DNA from: Neonectria sp. B-13 | Taxonomy: Eukaryota; Ascomycota; Sordariomycetes; Hypocreales; Nectriaceae | DNA: 64,000 nt | Direction of reading: 5' to 3' | Assembly: GCA_002682825.1 (NCBI GenBank) | Contig: NOKP01000051.1 | Span: forward strand, 142,844-206,843 | Shown here: piece by piece, positions 21,083 through 33,108 of the stretch | Numbering within the stretch: position 1 is the first letter of the stretch | Layout of the letters: every line of letters starts with the position of its first letter | Notes under the pieces: model-generated | Database searches by the model: none | Seen by the model: the letters and a program-made list of their open reading frames with translations, nothing else | What the model was told of the DNA's origin: nothing | Program-made: the position numbers and the translations under genes

Positions 21083-22525
21083 CTATTCCAGAACCTTGAC
21101 ATCATACTCTATATCCGTCCTTATTATGTACTTTGCGCCCTTCCTTACTCCCGTCCCTTCATGCAGCAACGCTCCATTGGACTCGCCGTGTGGGAAGATG
21201 GCCACGGCTCCCATCACAGGCCGCACTGGGTATGCGTTGAGTGTGCCCTCCTGCGCCGCTGGCATAAAGAAGGTTGTTTCGCCGCCCTCAAACTCGTCAT
21301 TTAGATACAGCAAGAAGGTGAACATGGAGCTCTGTTTCTTTCCTTCGGGCGAGACATCGTAGACGTATTTGTCGTCGGGGAGGATCCCAGAGGGCGGCCA
21401 CGCGCCGTCGATATGGCATCGGTACTCGGCGCCGGGGACGTATCTATAGACACGGAAACGTCGGTTGATGCCTCGGGCTAGGCGGCCGTTCACGGACGGG
21501 GGCACGAAGGGGGAGATGCGCGCCCAGAGCATGTCGTGAAAAGTGGTGTCGACAACCCAGTAGAAGTTGTGCGCCAGAATGCTAACGTCTCCGTCCTCGC
21601 GGAGGGGCGCGTCAGCCATGAAATTGACGGATTCGCCAGCAGCAATGATTGCCTTGCACTCGGCGGGAGAGAGGACATCCTTGGCCAGGCCGAGGCCGGG
21701 GACAGCGGGATGGGGAGTGTAGGTTATGGACGGGCCTTTGGGAGCGAGTGGCACGGCGTTCGGGGCGGAGGTGTAGAGGATGGCGGGATGGTGGTTCGGA
21801 GGTTTTCGGAGGGCGCCGGGGGTTGTTTCGATGATGCGCAGAGCGGTAGAGGGCGAGGCCGGGGCCAAATCCAAGATGGACTTGTCCAAGACGGAGGCGT
21901 AGACTTGTTCCGGTGACGTCGAAGGGCGGAGGTCCCAGATTGACTGGAAGGCAATGGGAGAGGAGGAGTAGACGGCCTTCGGGTTGCTATCGATCGGGGT
22001 GCTGACTCGTAGGACGGCATCGAGGACACGAAGGAGCTCCTTTTCCTTGGGGCCGCGCTCGACAGGGACAGAGTCAGGCTGCGTCGAGAGCCCGCTGACG
22101 ACGTCGAGATCGCGCACCCAGCGACACAGCGCTCCGATCTTGGGCTCTTCGCCTCGGATTCTCATCTCGGCGAGCAGGATCTTTGCGTCAAGGTATTTCT
22201 CGTCGACAAGTGCGCCGGTGATTCGTGAGGTAAGGTTTCCGCCCTCGACAGTGTTGACGCCGGTGGTGCAGGCCTGGCGGAAATCATAGGCGGCGACTCG
22301 CAGGTCTTTGCATTGTTTCGACTTGATCAGGTTGGGGTATTGTGCGAGTGACACGAGAGTCTCAATGGTGATGTCGAGTTCATCGTCCGAGACGATCGTC
22401 TTGAGATGTTTGGGCTCGAGAGCTGCGCCATCGGGAGGCGGCGTGAGGGCAGCGGCCTTTGGGAGTTTCTGAGGGAGGTCGACTTGGCCGTTTCGCTTGC
22501 GCTTGGAGGATTTGGACTTGGCCAT
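21083..22525 (-). CDS. 2-oxoglutarate/Fe(II) dioxygenase with prolyl 4-hydroxylase fold
   Basis: A single exon of 480 aa. The frame is open upstream, but 22525 is the first ATG that makes sense; it opens a basic, nuclear-signal-like tail (MAKSKSSKRKRNG). Residues up to about 290 have no recognised domain. The C-terminal 190 residues form the oxygenase: CHIDG gives Fe ligands His371 and Asp373, LLHEGTGV gives His455, and Lys465 in RKGAKYIIRTD should bind 2-oxoglutarate. FTFLLYLNDEFEGGETTFF is the typical core strand pair. The family hydroxylates prolines or other residues using O2, Fe(II) and 2-oxoglutarate. With no signal peptide and a basic start it is probably intracellular or nuclear; the substrate is unknown. 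Confidence 0.88.
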   Translation of the reverse strand: MAKSKSSKRKRNGQVDLPQKLPKAAALTPPPDGAALEPKHLKTIVSDDELDITIETLVSLAQYPNLIKSKQCKDLRVAAYDFRQACTTGVNTVEGGNLTSRITGALVDEKYLDAKILLAEMRIRGEEPKIGALCRWVRDLDVVSGLSTQPDSVPVERGPKEKELLRVLDAVLRVSTPIDSNPKAVYSSSPIAFQSIWDLRPSTSPEQVYASVLDKSILDLAPASPSTALRIIETTPGALRKPPNHHPAILYTSAPNAVPLAPKGPSITYTPHPAVPGLGLAKDVLSPAECKAIIAAGESVNFMADAPLREDGDVSILAHNFYWVVDTTFHDMLWARISPFVPPSVNGRLARGINRRFRVYRYVPGAEYRCHIDGAWPPSGILPDDKYVYDVSPEGKKQSSMFTFLLYLNDEFEGGETTFFMPAAQEGTLNAYPVRPVMGAVAIFPHGESNGALLHEGTGVRKGAKYIIRTDIEYDVKVLE

Positions 22526-22984
22526 GATTGCAATTGACAGTGATGGGACGACGGTTGCAAGTTGAAGTTTGCCAAGTGGGCGATTTTGGAATTTTGGAAA
22601 TAGCAGACTCGGCACATCCACACATCGTACGTCGCTAGTGGGGCAGATTCACTTCACTGGTGGCGTCCCGGAAGATTGAACTACCGGCCGATCTACCCCG
22701 CATTCTCTCTCTTGTTCACTGAAAAGGTCTAGGGTATGGTCCATAAGAAGTCGGCAAGTAGACTATTGGGAGAAAACATCGACTTTGAATGGGAGGTACT
22801 CGAGGAAGCTTTGAAGGACAAAGGTCCTCTTCTAGGAAATCATCATATGATTCTAGTCTAATCAACCGCAGCAAGTCCGTAACGTAATAGTCAAACTGAC
22901 AGATCCAAGTATCTCCACAAACAAGTCATTACTCTCTCCCACCGGCATATGACAAAAACACGAGTCCAAGGCAATGTCTCCTCG
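22526..22984. other. intergenic region
   Basis: 459 bp between the oxygenase start and the 3' end of the Dal5-type MFS gene. It should hold the oxygenase promoter; nothing else seen. Confidence 0.5.
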
Positions 22985-24663
22985 CTACAAAACATAACGG
23001 AATTGAGGATTCTGTGGGGAATATTAGTCCTGTTCTTTGGATCAGATGCGTGAGAAAATGAGAAAACCTACCTCAAAGTCCGTGCGATCAACGACCTCCT
23101 CTACCGTCGTTGCCGCATCACCAACAGCAGCCGCCGCTTCATCTCGTTGCTTGTTGCGGGAAATCAACAGCAGACGCAACATAATGGCAACCACCATTTG
23201 CGTGCAAGAGCATGCGAGGATGACTATGCAGCCAGTCGGGTAAAGGGGCGACTCCTCCGCAAGGAATGCATGAGGGCCAATGATGTTACCGACACAGTAC
23301 GCTGTGAAGACAATGGCCGAGGCAGTGATGCGCTTGGTGTACCCTCCCAGGTTTGTTGCTGGCATTTGCAGAGCAAGAACCAGGGACGCGACAAAGGACC
23401 CAACAATGTAGTAACCAAACAGGACTCCAATCTTGTGATGTTCCCGGTCGAGCTTCCACATCAGACACGTGCCGATGATGGTGGGAATCAGGTAGAGCGT
23501 CATGACGATGGTACGCGAGTTGGGGAGCTTTGAAGCGAGGAATGTCCCCGAAAGAATCCAGAAGACCTGGAAGGCGCCCTGCGGAATGCCCAATGCAGTC
23601 GTAAGCAGCGGGTCCTTCACAAGACCTTTGATGATGAGCTTTCCGAAGTTGGCGATGCCGCCATTGATGACCTCGTTCAAGAGCATGAAGAGGGTCAACA
23701 GCCACACCTGCGGGTCCAGGAACGCCTCCTTAATCTGGTACCACTTGATAGACTTGCTGAGAACGCCAGTTTGGGCGAGTTTCGCGCGTCCAATCAACAG
23801 TGCTTTCTCCTCGAGGCTGAAGTTCCTGGCAGACATGATGCTATCTGGCAGGAATGCGAGCAGAACAAAAGCCCAGAGAATTGTGGCTGCACCGCATGTA
23901 AGAAATACGGCCTTCCAAACGGGGAACGAGTCGATCTGGCCGATTCCATAGCTGAGAAGGCCACCGATCATGGAGCCAACCCCATTGCAGCAGTAGAAAA
24001 TGCCGGCTCTGAAAGGTTGCTCGGATCGAACGTACCTGTACGAAACAGCATCACGTCAGTAGGAAAACACAAGGTTGTTGTCACAAAGCGTCCCACTAAC
24101 CACATAGAAACCATCATCATGAAGCACGTCGTGATGGGTGCCTCGAAGAGACCGAGGAAGAATCGACAAGCAGCGAGGCCCCCAAAATTGCTACAAGCCG
24201 CCGTGAGCATCAGGACAGAACCCCACGAGAGGACGCAGCCAGCGACGACCTTGCCCATGAGTGTCTTCTGGGCGAGGTAGACCCAAGGATACTCGGCGCC
24301 AAGGTATGCAAAGTAGAATATGCTTGCAAACCACGAATATTGTCCCTGGGTGACGCTGGTGCTGGTAAACAGGTCGAACACAGCCGCGTAGGACATGGCC
24401 TGCTTGTCGATGTACTGCAGCACATAGGTTCCAGCTAACAGGGGCAGCACGATCAGATCTATCTTGCGAACGAGGCGGCGGTTCTTTTCCTTGTCGTCGA
24501 GAAGCTCCTGGAGATATTCATTGCTGAAGTTGTGCTCCCGGAGGAATTCTTCGGCGGCATCGACGCTGTCGACCTCGCCAAGTGCGATTGACTCGGCCTT
24601 TGTGGCGTAGGTTTCGTTCTTCTCGGGGTCTATCCCGCCCTTGTAGTCTGCTTCAGTTCCCAT
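22985..24663 (-). CDS. MFS allantoate/organic anion permease (Dal5-like)
   Basis: Three exons in transcript order: 24663-24101, 24035-23072, 23011-22985; 517 aa. The last exon is only 27 nt and restores the ENPQFRYVL ending that is characteristic of the family; an unspliced reading instead ends with unrelated residues. The N-tail is acidic, then LDLIVLPLL-type helix 1, YIDKQAMSYAAVF, RFFLGLFEAPITTCFMMM in helix 4, and GNIIGPHAFLAEESP near helix 11. The family symports anions (allantoate, ureidosuccinate, vitamins) with protons. It is transcribed away from a carboxylesterase gene across a 705-bp shared promoter region, so the two may be co-regulated. Confidence 0.92.
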
Positions 24664-25368
24664 CTCGGCTGGTTGACGAAATATGGCAAGCAGGGGTGAG
24701 AGTTGGGACTTGGAAGTCGGCTGAATGTCAAGTGTTCGGCGAGGGCGGCAAGTGAGACGGATTCATCCAAGTGAGGAGCCCATCCCCGCGATATTTAAGC
24801 CCGGCTAGCGAAACGGCGATCACCAACAGCCGAGTCATGGCCTATCTTGGAAATGCAAGCATCTAGATACGCCAGGGGTTGACGTGCAGGGGATATAATC
24901 AAGAGCCATATTTCACAACTCATCCTATATGCCCAATGCAACCGAGATATGCTGGCGTGGGGCATGCGAATCATGGCCAGCCCGGTGCTAGAAATAGGAT
25001 ACTATCACCAACATCCTAGTTACTATCAGTGTTGAAAATTATTGGCTCTTCTTGACAATTTGCCACTTGCGAGTCAAGACCGAGATAGCGAGCATCGTGA
25101 CCCCATGATCGGGTCCCAGATCTGTCCCCGGTGGACTATCAACCCGGCCGGTAGATTTAGCGCCGCACCTTTCTCCAGAGAGATAAAGCCGGGGAGCATC
25201 GGTCGACAATGTGCCCACGGACCACGGTCCCCCTCTCTTATCTCGGCTTTAACCCCGCATCTTTGGCCCCGACTCCCTTGAGATACTGGTTGTATGTGTG
25301 CTTAAAGAGTCTTGGGCCGACTATCGAATTTCCGTCACATATCTGTCCCCGGCTACCCAATCACAATC
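24664..25368. promoter_or_regulatory. divergent promoter region, permease and carboxylesterase
   Basis: 705 bp lie between the two ATGs. On the minus strand a TTAAATATC sequence (complement of 24790-24799) sits about 130 bp upstream of the permease ATG and could act as a TATA element. No regulator site can be named. Confidence 0.5.
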
Positions 25369-27068
25369 ATGGCTGCAACAACAGAACCCGAGCGTCCTAC
25401 TGTCAAGCTGGCACAGGGGACCGTGGTTGGTCTCACTCTTAGCGATAACCTCCCGCGTCCCGTCCAGGCATTCCGCGGCATCCCATATGCGCTCCCGCCG
25501 ACCGGGGATCGCAGATTCCGCCCTGCCGTCAAAGTTGAGCCATCTACTGATGTCATTGACGCGGTAGCATACGGGCCGTCAGGGCCAGGGAAGCAACTTC
25601 TTCCTGGAGGGCCAGCTATCGTATACAGCGAGGATTGCCTAACTGCAAATGTATTCAAGCAGCCACCAAAAGGCTCTGAGGCTAGTAAGCCCCTGCCGGT
25701 GGCCGTTTATATCCACGGAGGAGCCTTCAACCGTGGCACTGCCTCGATGCACAACACTGCATCCATGGTTGCGTGGTCCGAGGAGCCATTTATTGCGGTT
25801 TCGTTCAACTACCGCATCGGAGCTCTCGGCTTCTTGCCATCTTTGGCGAGCGCCAAGGAGGGCATTCTAAACCTCGGCCTGAGGGATCAGATCGTCTTGT
25901 TCGAATGGGTACAGGAGAATATCCATCTTTTCGGTGGTGATCCAGACAATGTCACTTTAATCGGCCTATCTGCTGGAGCGCATTCTGTAAGTACTTCCAC
26001 TGTACACTCAACTTGAAACCAAGTAGCTGACCAACGCTTGAGATTGGCCACCATATGATGCATTTCGAAGAAAGCCGCCGTCCTCTCTTCAACAAAGTTG
26101 TCATCGAATCTGGCGCACCGACTTCACGCGCTGTCCGACCCTACGATGCACCAATCCACGAACAGCAGTTTAAGGACTTCCTAACGGAGACTGGCTGCCC
26201 TGACAACATCTCACATGAAGAAATCTTCTCTTATCTGAGGGCTCAGCCCACTGACAAGATCACTGCTGCCCAGACAACCGTCTTCGACAAATACAACCCA
26301 TCGCTTCGATGGGCATTTCAGCCGGTCATCGACGGTGAAATCATTGCGCGGCCACCCCTGGAGACATGGCGTCAGGGCAAGTGGCACAAGGTCCCCATCA
26401 TGACCGGCTTCACCAGGAACGAGGGCTCTCTCTACGTCAACAAGCAGCTATCCGAGTCTTCAGGGTTTCTTGAGTTCTTCTCTGAGCTTCTCCCTCTCCT
26501 GTCCTCCGAAGACATTGAAACAATCGACAAGTTGTACCCCGACCCTGCAACACATGCCGACTCGCCATACAAGGAAACCAGAGATGGAGTCGGCGCTCAA
26601 TACAAACGCATAGAGAGGGCATATGGACATTACGCTTACGTGGCTCCAGTCCGACAGACCGCTGAGTTTGCCGTGGCTTCCACATCTTTGCCCGTGTATG
26701 TGTACCACTGGGCACAAAGAAGCTCGGTTATAGATGGAGCTCGTCATGGTGACAATATGAGATACGAGGCGTGCGACCCCAAGGTGACCAGCATATCTCC
26801 CACACAGAAGACGCTGTGCAGGACCTTGAACGCATACATAACTAGCTTCATTACCAAGGGCGATCCCAATGCCGTGCAGGGAGAAATGGCCGATCGACCC
26901 AAGTGGGAGACATATACCAAGGAAGAACCAAAGGCGATGGTCTTTGGAGAGAAGAATGAAGAGCTGGTTGGAGGCGTCGCTGGTGTACCGTCGGAACTGG
27001 TTGCAGATGATTGGGGAAGAAAAGAGTCTGAATTCTGGTGGAGTAAGGTAGATATATCTCAACAGTAA
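25369..27068 (+). CDS. type B carboxylesterase/lipase
   Basis: Two exons (25369-25986, 26043-27068) encode 547 aa. The first in-frame ATG is 25369; no signal peptide, so probably cytosolic. Family marks: AFRGIPYALPPTG near the start, YSEDCLTANVF, the oxyanion-hole HGGAFNRGT, the nucleophile elbow GLSAGAHS (Ser201) just before the intron, and ARHGDNMRYE, which should carry the catalytic His. The alpha/beta-hydrolase cleaves esters or amides of organic acids; the substrate is unknown. It is divergent to the permease and convergent with an FMN-dependent hydroxyacid dehydrogenase, only 147 bp away. A decayed relative lies at 56376-56693. Confidence 0.92.
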
Positions 27069-27215
27069 CTATGTAGTACACGAGTTTCCCACCAGTCGGT
27101 GGAGAATGGACGAGAAAAAGAGCTGAGAGTCCTGTAAATAGATACAAAATTAGACCCAATCTGCCACAATATCAGTTCCGGCCCTCCACTACTTCCAACT
27201 GTTAAGCACTCACCC

Positions 27216-28779
27216 TCAAAGCCTCGACTTAACAGTCCGCTCCCAATCGTTAACAACGAAGGCTGGTGTGATATCGGAGACTTTGACACAGCCCGTTAGC
27301 GCCATTGTGCGCCTGAATTCCTCCATTAAGATGCGCATAACAAGCTCCACGCCTTTTTGGCCATCGTACTAATGAACTGCGTTAGCCCATGTGCTTTTAA
27401 ATACACCGTCACGCTTTCAAAGTCGAGGGCATCACCTACCGCAAGCCCCCAGAGGGACGGCCGAGATACCCAGACAAAGTCTGCACCTAGTGCCAGAGCC
27501 TTCACAAAGTGTTAGCCACATACTTCGTGCCTAACTTTGTTGGTCTCACCTTGAAAATATCAGTTCCTTTGCGGATTCCTCCATCGACATGGACGGGCAC
27601 CCGACCCCTGGCAGCGGCCACAATTTCGGGCAGCACTTCGGCTGTTGTGACCACTCCATCTAACTGCCTCCCGCCGTGGTTTGAGACGATAATTCCGTCC
27701 ACTCCGTGTTTAATGGCTAATTCGGTATCTTCTCCGGTGAGAACTAGGATTACATGCATGTTAGTTGATTGAAATGCTGGACGAAGTGTTCAACGATGGA
27801 CCAAGTCAGCAGCATACGACGCGAAACATACCTCCTTTAACAAAGATCTTCAGCTGTGTGATGGATCGAAGCCAAGCGATGTGCTTATCCCATTCGAGAC
27901 GGGAATCTGTAAAAGCCAGGCGGCGTCAATACAGCGCTGCTCCGAGAAACGCGTGACCATGTAAACTAACCGTTCAGATATCCACTTTGGTTTCCAGCTG
28001 TTGAAGTCTTGGTTGTGTTTCCAGCTGCAGATTCGCCGGCTTTCTTGTTCTCCACATCCATGGGAAGCATGAAGCCCTCACGGTCAAAATTCTCGAACCA
28101 GACATGATCTGGAATGCGAAACTTGTTGCGGACCTCGTTTCTCCTCTTGCCATGTACCGGTGCATCCAGCGTGACGGCAAGTGCCTTGAAGCCAGCCTTC
28201 TCAGCTCTCTTCACCAGCTGCTCTGTGATTGTGTGGTCTCTAAAAATGTACAGCTGCATAATATAGGGCACTTCCGGTGCTCGAGGTGCAATGATGTCTT
28301 CCAGAGTTGCCGTTGCAAATGTGGACACCCCCAAAGGCAAGTTCAAAGCTGCGGCAGCCTTGGAAGTTGCCACTTCTCCGTCAGGATGGCAGAGCTTTTG
28401 CATCGAGGCTGGCCCAATGGAGAAGGGATATGGAACCTAGACGAAGAGAAAGATTTAGTCCACGATCTCATAACGTTTGCTGTCATCTAGCCACGTAGGA
28501 AGTGTCCGTACCGATGACCCCAATAGCTCAGTAGAGGTATCTAGCAGTTCGACATTACGCATGACCCGCGGTCGAATGCGGTACTGGGACCAGGCCTCCT
28601 CATTTTCTTTCACCGTCCGGCAATCATCTGCCCCTTCGTTGACAAAGCCTGTACACAACTTAGCATGGAAATAAATCCCAAAGCCGCACGAAATAATACA
28701 TACCTCGGACCATTTTGCTCATTTTGAGCGACGCGGCAACCTCCAGGTCACGGATACACTGGATATCTAACGAAGCCAT
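27216..28779 (-). CDS. FMN-dependent alpha-hydroxyacid dehydrogenase/oxidase
   Basis: Seven exons in transcript order: 28779-28704, 28648-28512, 28436-27971, 27906-27832, 27743-27550, 27499-27440, 27368-27216; 386 aa. There is no cytochrome b5 domain, so it is the short, glycolate-oxidase-like form rather than flavocytochrome b2. The TIM barrel has [41 protein letters not shown] (FMN-binding Lys), the active-site SNHGGRQLD (catalytic His near 273), [11 protein letters not shown] and the FMN-phosphate region through [14 protein letters not shown]. It oxidises 2-hydroxyacids such as lactate, glycolate or mandelate to 2-oxoacids. No targeting signal was seen at either end. Confidence 0.92.
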
Positions 28780-29545
28780 GCTGAATTATCTGGCTTTCAG
28801 TCGAGAGACCTTCGGCAAGACAAGCGGTTCGGTATCTGAGTAGGGATTGGCTGGCTGAGAGAGAACGGCCTTGAATACGGATCGTGGCGCCCTTTTCCTA
28901 GTCAGTGGCCCTGTCGATGAAGACCCAAATCTCTGTTGAAGGCGACATTAAGCGGACAGAGAGTCAGAGATGGGGATTCGGGGAAGTACGCTTTCGTGGC
29001 ATCTTGGACCGAATTGAGTGGGTCATTCGGTCGACACTGCTCCGAGACACATGCCTTAGTCTAGTTGTCGAAAGTTACCACAGCAAAGCGGAACCGGTTC
29101 ATAGTTCCAGAGGCAGCCTCGATTATATATCGACTTACTCGAAGTTCCCAATGCTGGTGGTATGGATGCTCAGGAGGCGCTTGGAAAAGACGATCCAGAT
29201 AGTACCAAGTCATCCGTGGCGGCCTCAAAGTTTAGCCTCTGGCGGAGCATTCAAATCCATGCCGTGGAACTCTTTAAATTAAGACTTTATTCCATGTAAG
29301 ACCCTTTAGCAGTGCAACAATACGCTTCAAGCATCACACGCATCTCCCTGGTCGACGTTTCAACTTGAACGCCAAATCCGAACAAGGAAAGTACCATATC
29401 ATCAAATAAGATAATCCAACTGATCAGGGGGTATTCTATATTACAGCAATATTGTACACATGGCACCAGCTGTTCTCAATGGTACAATACTCAATCAGTC
29501 GTTCCCAAAGTCCCTCACAACGCCTGTACGCCCCAGAACCATTTA
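28780..29545. other. promoter and convergent-flank region
   Basis: 766 bp upstream of the hydroxyacid dehydrogenase and downstream of the regulator gene. No gene recognised; the open frame 28905-29282 has no support. Confidence 0.5.
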
Positions 29546-31029
29546 TCACCCAACACAAAGGGTAATATTATAGCGCTTCATTGTCATCTCAAAGCCATGA
29601 GGGCCATACAAGTCGGGATTTTGGTCGACTTCATTCCAGAAGATTACCAGTGCATTCAAAATACACTCAAGGGTCGGAAACTTGATTAAGGAGTCCGTCA
29701 AAGTCCTTGAGAGCCGGGATCTCTGGGTTTCTAAGATCATGCAGGATCCGGAAACCAGAGAGGGCCACATGGAAGTCGTCCAGGTGTGCGCATCGGCGGG
29801 CAGGCTTTCAATGTTTTGCAAACACAGCTCAATGCAGGGTTCAACCTTGGCAACGAGTCCCGTGGTGGGCGGCTGAGGGCCGTGGAACGCTGTATACAGG
29901 TATATGAGAAGTGATTGCTGGTATATCCGCCCAGCTAATTGGTAGCCCAAATTTGCTTCGTCTTCATTTCCGCACCAGGACGTGATTTCCGACAGCAGTG
30001 TCGAATACGTGGCTTCAAGTTCAGTGGCAGGGTGCTGTTCTTCTCGCCAGCATTGTTGAGCTAGGGTATGGATACGAGGGATCAAGGCGAAAAGGAAATG
30101 TGCACGGCCAAACATGAAGCCATAGATGGGGCTGCCTTCATTCAGCATCGTTAACGAGTCGACGGTGGCTTTCTCTCCTAGGTTCCAATCGAGCGGCTTA
30201 AGGCCGAAGCCGAAGCCGATATGGGAGACAATGGCCAAGTACTGGTACTGCTCGATGAAGAATCCAAGGATGTCCTGGTCGTAGATTCTCCGGTGCTTTT
30301 GCATTTCCGAGATCATCCATTTGAGGGCACGGAGATGGTGATAGAGCGAGCCTTGGGTGTTGGCGTTGAGCACCTGCCAATGTCAGTGAGAAATGAAGGA
30401 TCTAGAGCATAGAATTTGCTGACCTCGTATTGGCATAGGGCTAGAGAGGTCGCGACGACTAAAATACGGTCCATGGCAGAGCACGACTTCCATCTGGTAA
30501 TGGCGTGTGTCAAACCCCGAAGGGCGACGACGTAATGGTCCAAGGACGAGTCGGTGGGTGAGGAGTGAATATACGAGACGTGGCACGAGCTTATGGCTAG
30601 GATGGCATGCTGCAGCCCGTCGCAGCCCGCGGCCATGCGGACGTTGTATGTTAGGTATGCGTTCTCGGGATAGACTCTGCTCGCCATCTGCAGCGAGGTG
30701 ACATTCGCAAAGTGTTGGAACAAGAGGCCATTCCGCTGGTTCCGAAACAGGGGAGGCAGAGCGGTTGGCTGGCGGATAACGACCGGAGCAAGGCATTCTT
30801 CCGAGTCTGAGTTGGCCGACACAGACTCGGACGCCGGGACATCGGGGCTCGCGCCGGCTTGATCCCGGAGGCTGCTCGGCGACGGCCAGTGACAAAGCAG
30901 TTGATTGCGGACGCAGCCGGCGCAAACGGGTCGGATCTCGTCGCACTTTTTATGGCGTCTGCGACAGGTAAAGCAGCCTGTTTTGGACCGGGGGGCGAGC
31001 GCTTGCTGGCTGTCCCTCGGAAGCGCCAT
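29546..31029 (-). CDS. Zn2Cys6 transcription factor
   Basis: Two exons (31029-30424, 30373-29546) encode 477 aa. The start at 31029 is the ATG nearest the zinc cluster. The cluster is near the N-terminus with Cys19, 22, 29, 36, 39 and 46 (GCFTCRRRHKKCDE, VCAGCVRNQLLC). The 50-nt intron joins LALCQYE to VLNANTQGSLYHHLRALKWM, a junction typical of this class with a DUF3468-like C-terminal half. It is a nuclear regulator. It is divergent to the class III aminotransferase gene across 510 bp and lies between that gene and the dehydrogenase, so it is the best candidate for the regulator of the 23-33 kb gene set (inference from position). Confidence 0.92.
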
Positions 31030-31539
31030 TCGATGAGAGGCGGAGACGGCTCCAAGCCAAGTTACAGCTGACGATGCAGAGGGGATGGAATAATGGACAA
31101 CGGCGACGAGACGGAGCCACAACTCACAGGATGGGCTGATGCCGATAGATAAACGCGACAGCGCTAGACGGGCCAGGGTTGACAGATAACCGCGGGAGCA
31201 CTATGCCTCAGTGGGAGACACGAAGCTGGAGATGGAATAATCTGGCCATTCACGCCACCTTGTCAAGCGTCAGGGTCCTGCGCCATCGTCTCATCGGATC
31301 CACTCCAGCTCGGAATAGGAACAGGGACTTGCATGTTCTTGGATATCTTTAGGACGGGACATCAAGTCGAAAGACATTCACCTTGAAAGGCAGATATATA
31401 TAAGGCATGAGATGCTCACTATGAAATTAACTTATTCTCATCACTCAGCACTCTCACCTTTCTCCGCATTCCCGCTTCGGCCTCATCTACTCTTCACCAC
31501 CTTGTCTCCTACAAGCAAACCACCCCGTTCTCTGCAACA
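31030..31539. promoter_or_regulatory. divergent promoter region, regulator and aminotransferase
   Basis: 510 bp between the two ATGs. A TATATATAAGG box at 31395-31405 lies 135 bp upstream of the aminotransferase ATG and is followed by a CT-rich leader, as in strongly expressed fungal genes. Confidence 0.65.
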
Positions 31540-33108
31540 ATGGCCACCAAAACTGGAGAGCAGCTCTCGGAAAAGGTCCTCGAGCTTCTCAACATGGAGG
31601 AACAATATGCCGTCGGCGCATTCGGTTCCCTCCCCGGCTTCATGGTATCCGGCAAGGGCTCAACTCTTGTGGTATGTGACAGTCTGCAACTACATCTCAG
31701 CCCTGGCAATTGCCCATGTTAATCATCTTCCACTTCACCTGAACAGGATATCGACGGCAAGGAGCTCATCGACTTCATCTGCATGTTCAGTGCAACCAAC
31801 CTGGGCCACTGCCACCCCAAACTTGTCAAGGCCGTGACCGATTCCGTGCAAACCAGTAAGCCTCGTCTACTCAATTCTTCCGATTACCCCCATTACTGCA
31901 ACCTTCTCTGACCATTCCATCTATAGTCACCCTCGCCAACATGTCCACCCATTCCGCCGAGTGGCCCTTGGTTGCTAAGGCGCTCTGCACCCGACTCGGC
32001 TTCGACAAGGTCACCCCCATGTGCACCGGAGCTGAGGCTGCTGATACTGCTTGCAAGATCGCCCGGAAGTGGGCTATCACCTACAAGGGCATTCCCCCTG
32101 AGGATGTACTTGTTCTTGGAACTTCCGAGAACTACCACGGCCTCACGGCCGGTGTCTGGCCCATTATGGAGCCGTTCGACCAGCATGGTGAGTCCTTCTT
32201 CCTACTGGCCTAAACATGTATCCGCTGACTATCGATAGAGTACGGTGTTTTCAGCAAAAACCTCACCAATGTCCACCCCGGCACTGGAAAGGTCCTCCGA
32301 TACTTGCATGTTGAGGACTTCGAGGCTGTCCTGAGCGAATACCATGGCCGTGTAGCTGCTATTATCATGGAGTGTTTCCACGGCATGGCACCGTAAGTTG
32401 ACATTCCTCCCATTCCCTTTCAGTAACTCTTCACTAATACCCCGTAGTACCTTTGAAGAGGAGCTCGAGTTTGTCAAGGGCGTTCGACAACTGTGCAAGA
32501 AATACAACGTTCTCTTCATCTCAGACGAGGTTCGCCAGGGTGCTGGAAAGACCGGAAAGTTTCTTAGCTCCGAATGGATGGGCCCCGAGAACAAGCCTGA
32601 CATGGTCACCATGGGCAAATCCATCAGCGGAGGAGCCTACCCAGCCTCTTTTGTCCTTGGAAGCAACGAAGTCATGACCCTCGTCAAGCCTTATCAGTCA
32701 GCTAGCACCTTTGCCATGGCTCCCCAGGCCAATGCCGCCGTCCTCGCAACCTTGAGTGTCATCGACGAGGAGAATCTTATCGAGCGAGCCTTGACCATTC
32801 AAGCCAAGTGGAAAGAGGAGACCTCGACCTGGAAGCATCCCTTTATCAAGTACATCACATCACGAGGCGGAGACATGAACATTGTCCTCGACCAGTCTTA
32901 CAAGGGTGTTACTGCTCGACGCGTCGCCAGACTCGCTTACCAAAAGGGTGCCTTGATGTACTCTCAGATGGACCGTGTCCGGCTTGGAGTTGCTCTCACT
33001 ATCACTGACGAGGAGCTGGAGAAGGGCATGGCCATTCTAAAGGAGACTTTGGACGAGATCCAATCGTACGCTGGTATCCCCGGATCTAACCACAAGTCAG
33101 ACGCATAG
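31540..33108 (+). CDS. class III PLP-dependent aminotransferase (ornithine aminotransferase-like)
   Basis: Five exons (31540-31671, 31747-31855, 31927-32187, 32239-32392, 32448-33108) encode 438 aa. Class III marks: GKELIDF and NLGHCHPKLVKAV near the N-terminus, MCTGAEAADTACKIARKW (PLP-phosphate site), IIMECFHG, LFISDEVRQGAGKTGKF (Asp near 244 contacts the PLP nitrogen) and MVTMGKSISGGAYPAS (Schiff-base Lys near 275). The sequence is closest in layout to ornithine or omega-amino-acid aminotransferases. Lacking a mitochondrial leader, it is probably cytosolic. The usual DEVQTG motif reads DEVRQG, so the substrate may differ from ornithine. Its product could feed on the same pathway as the nearby dehydrogenase (inference). 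Confidence 0.92.
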
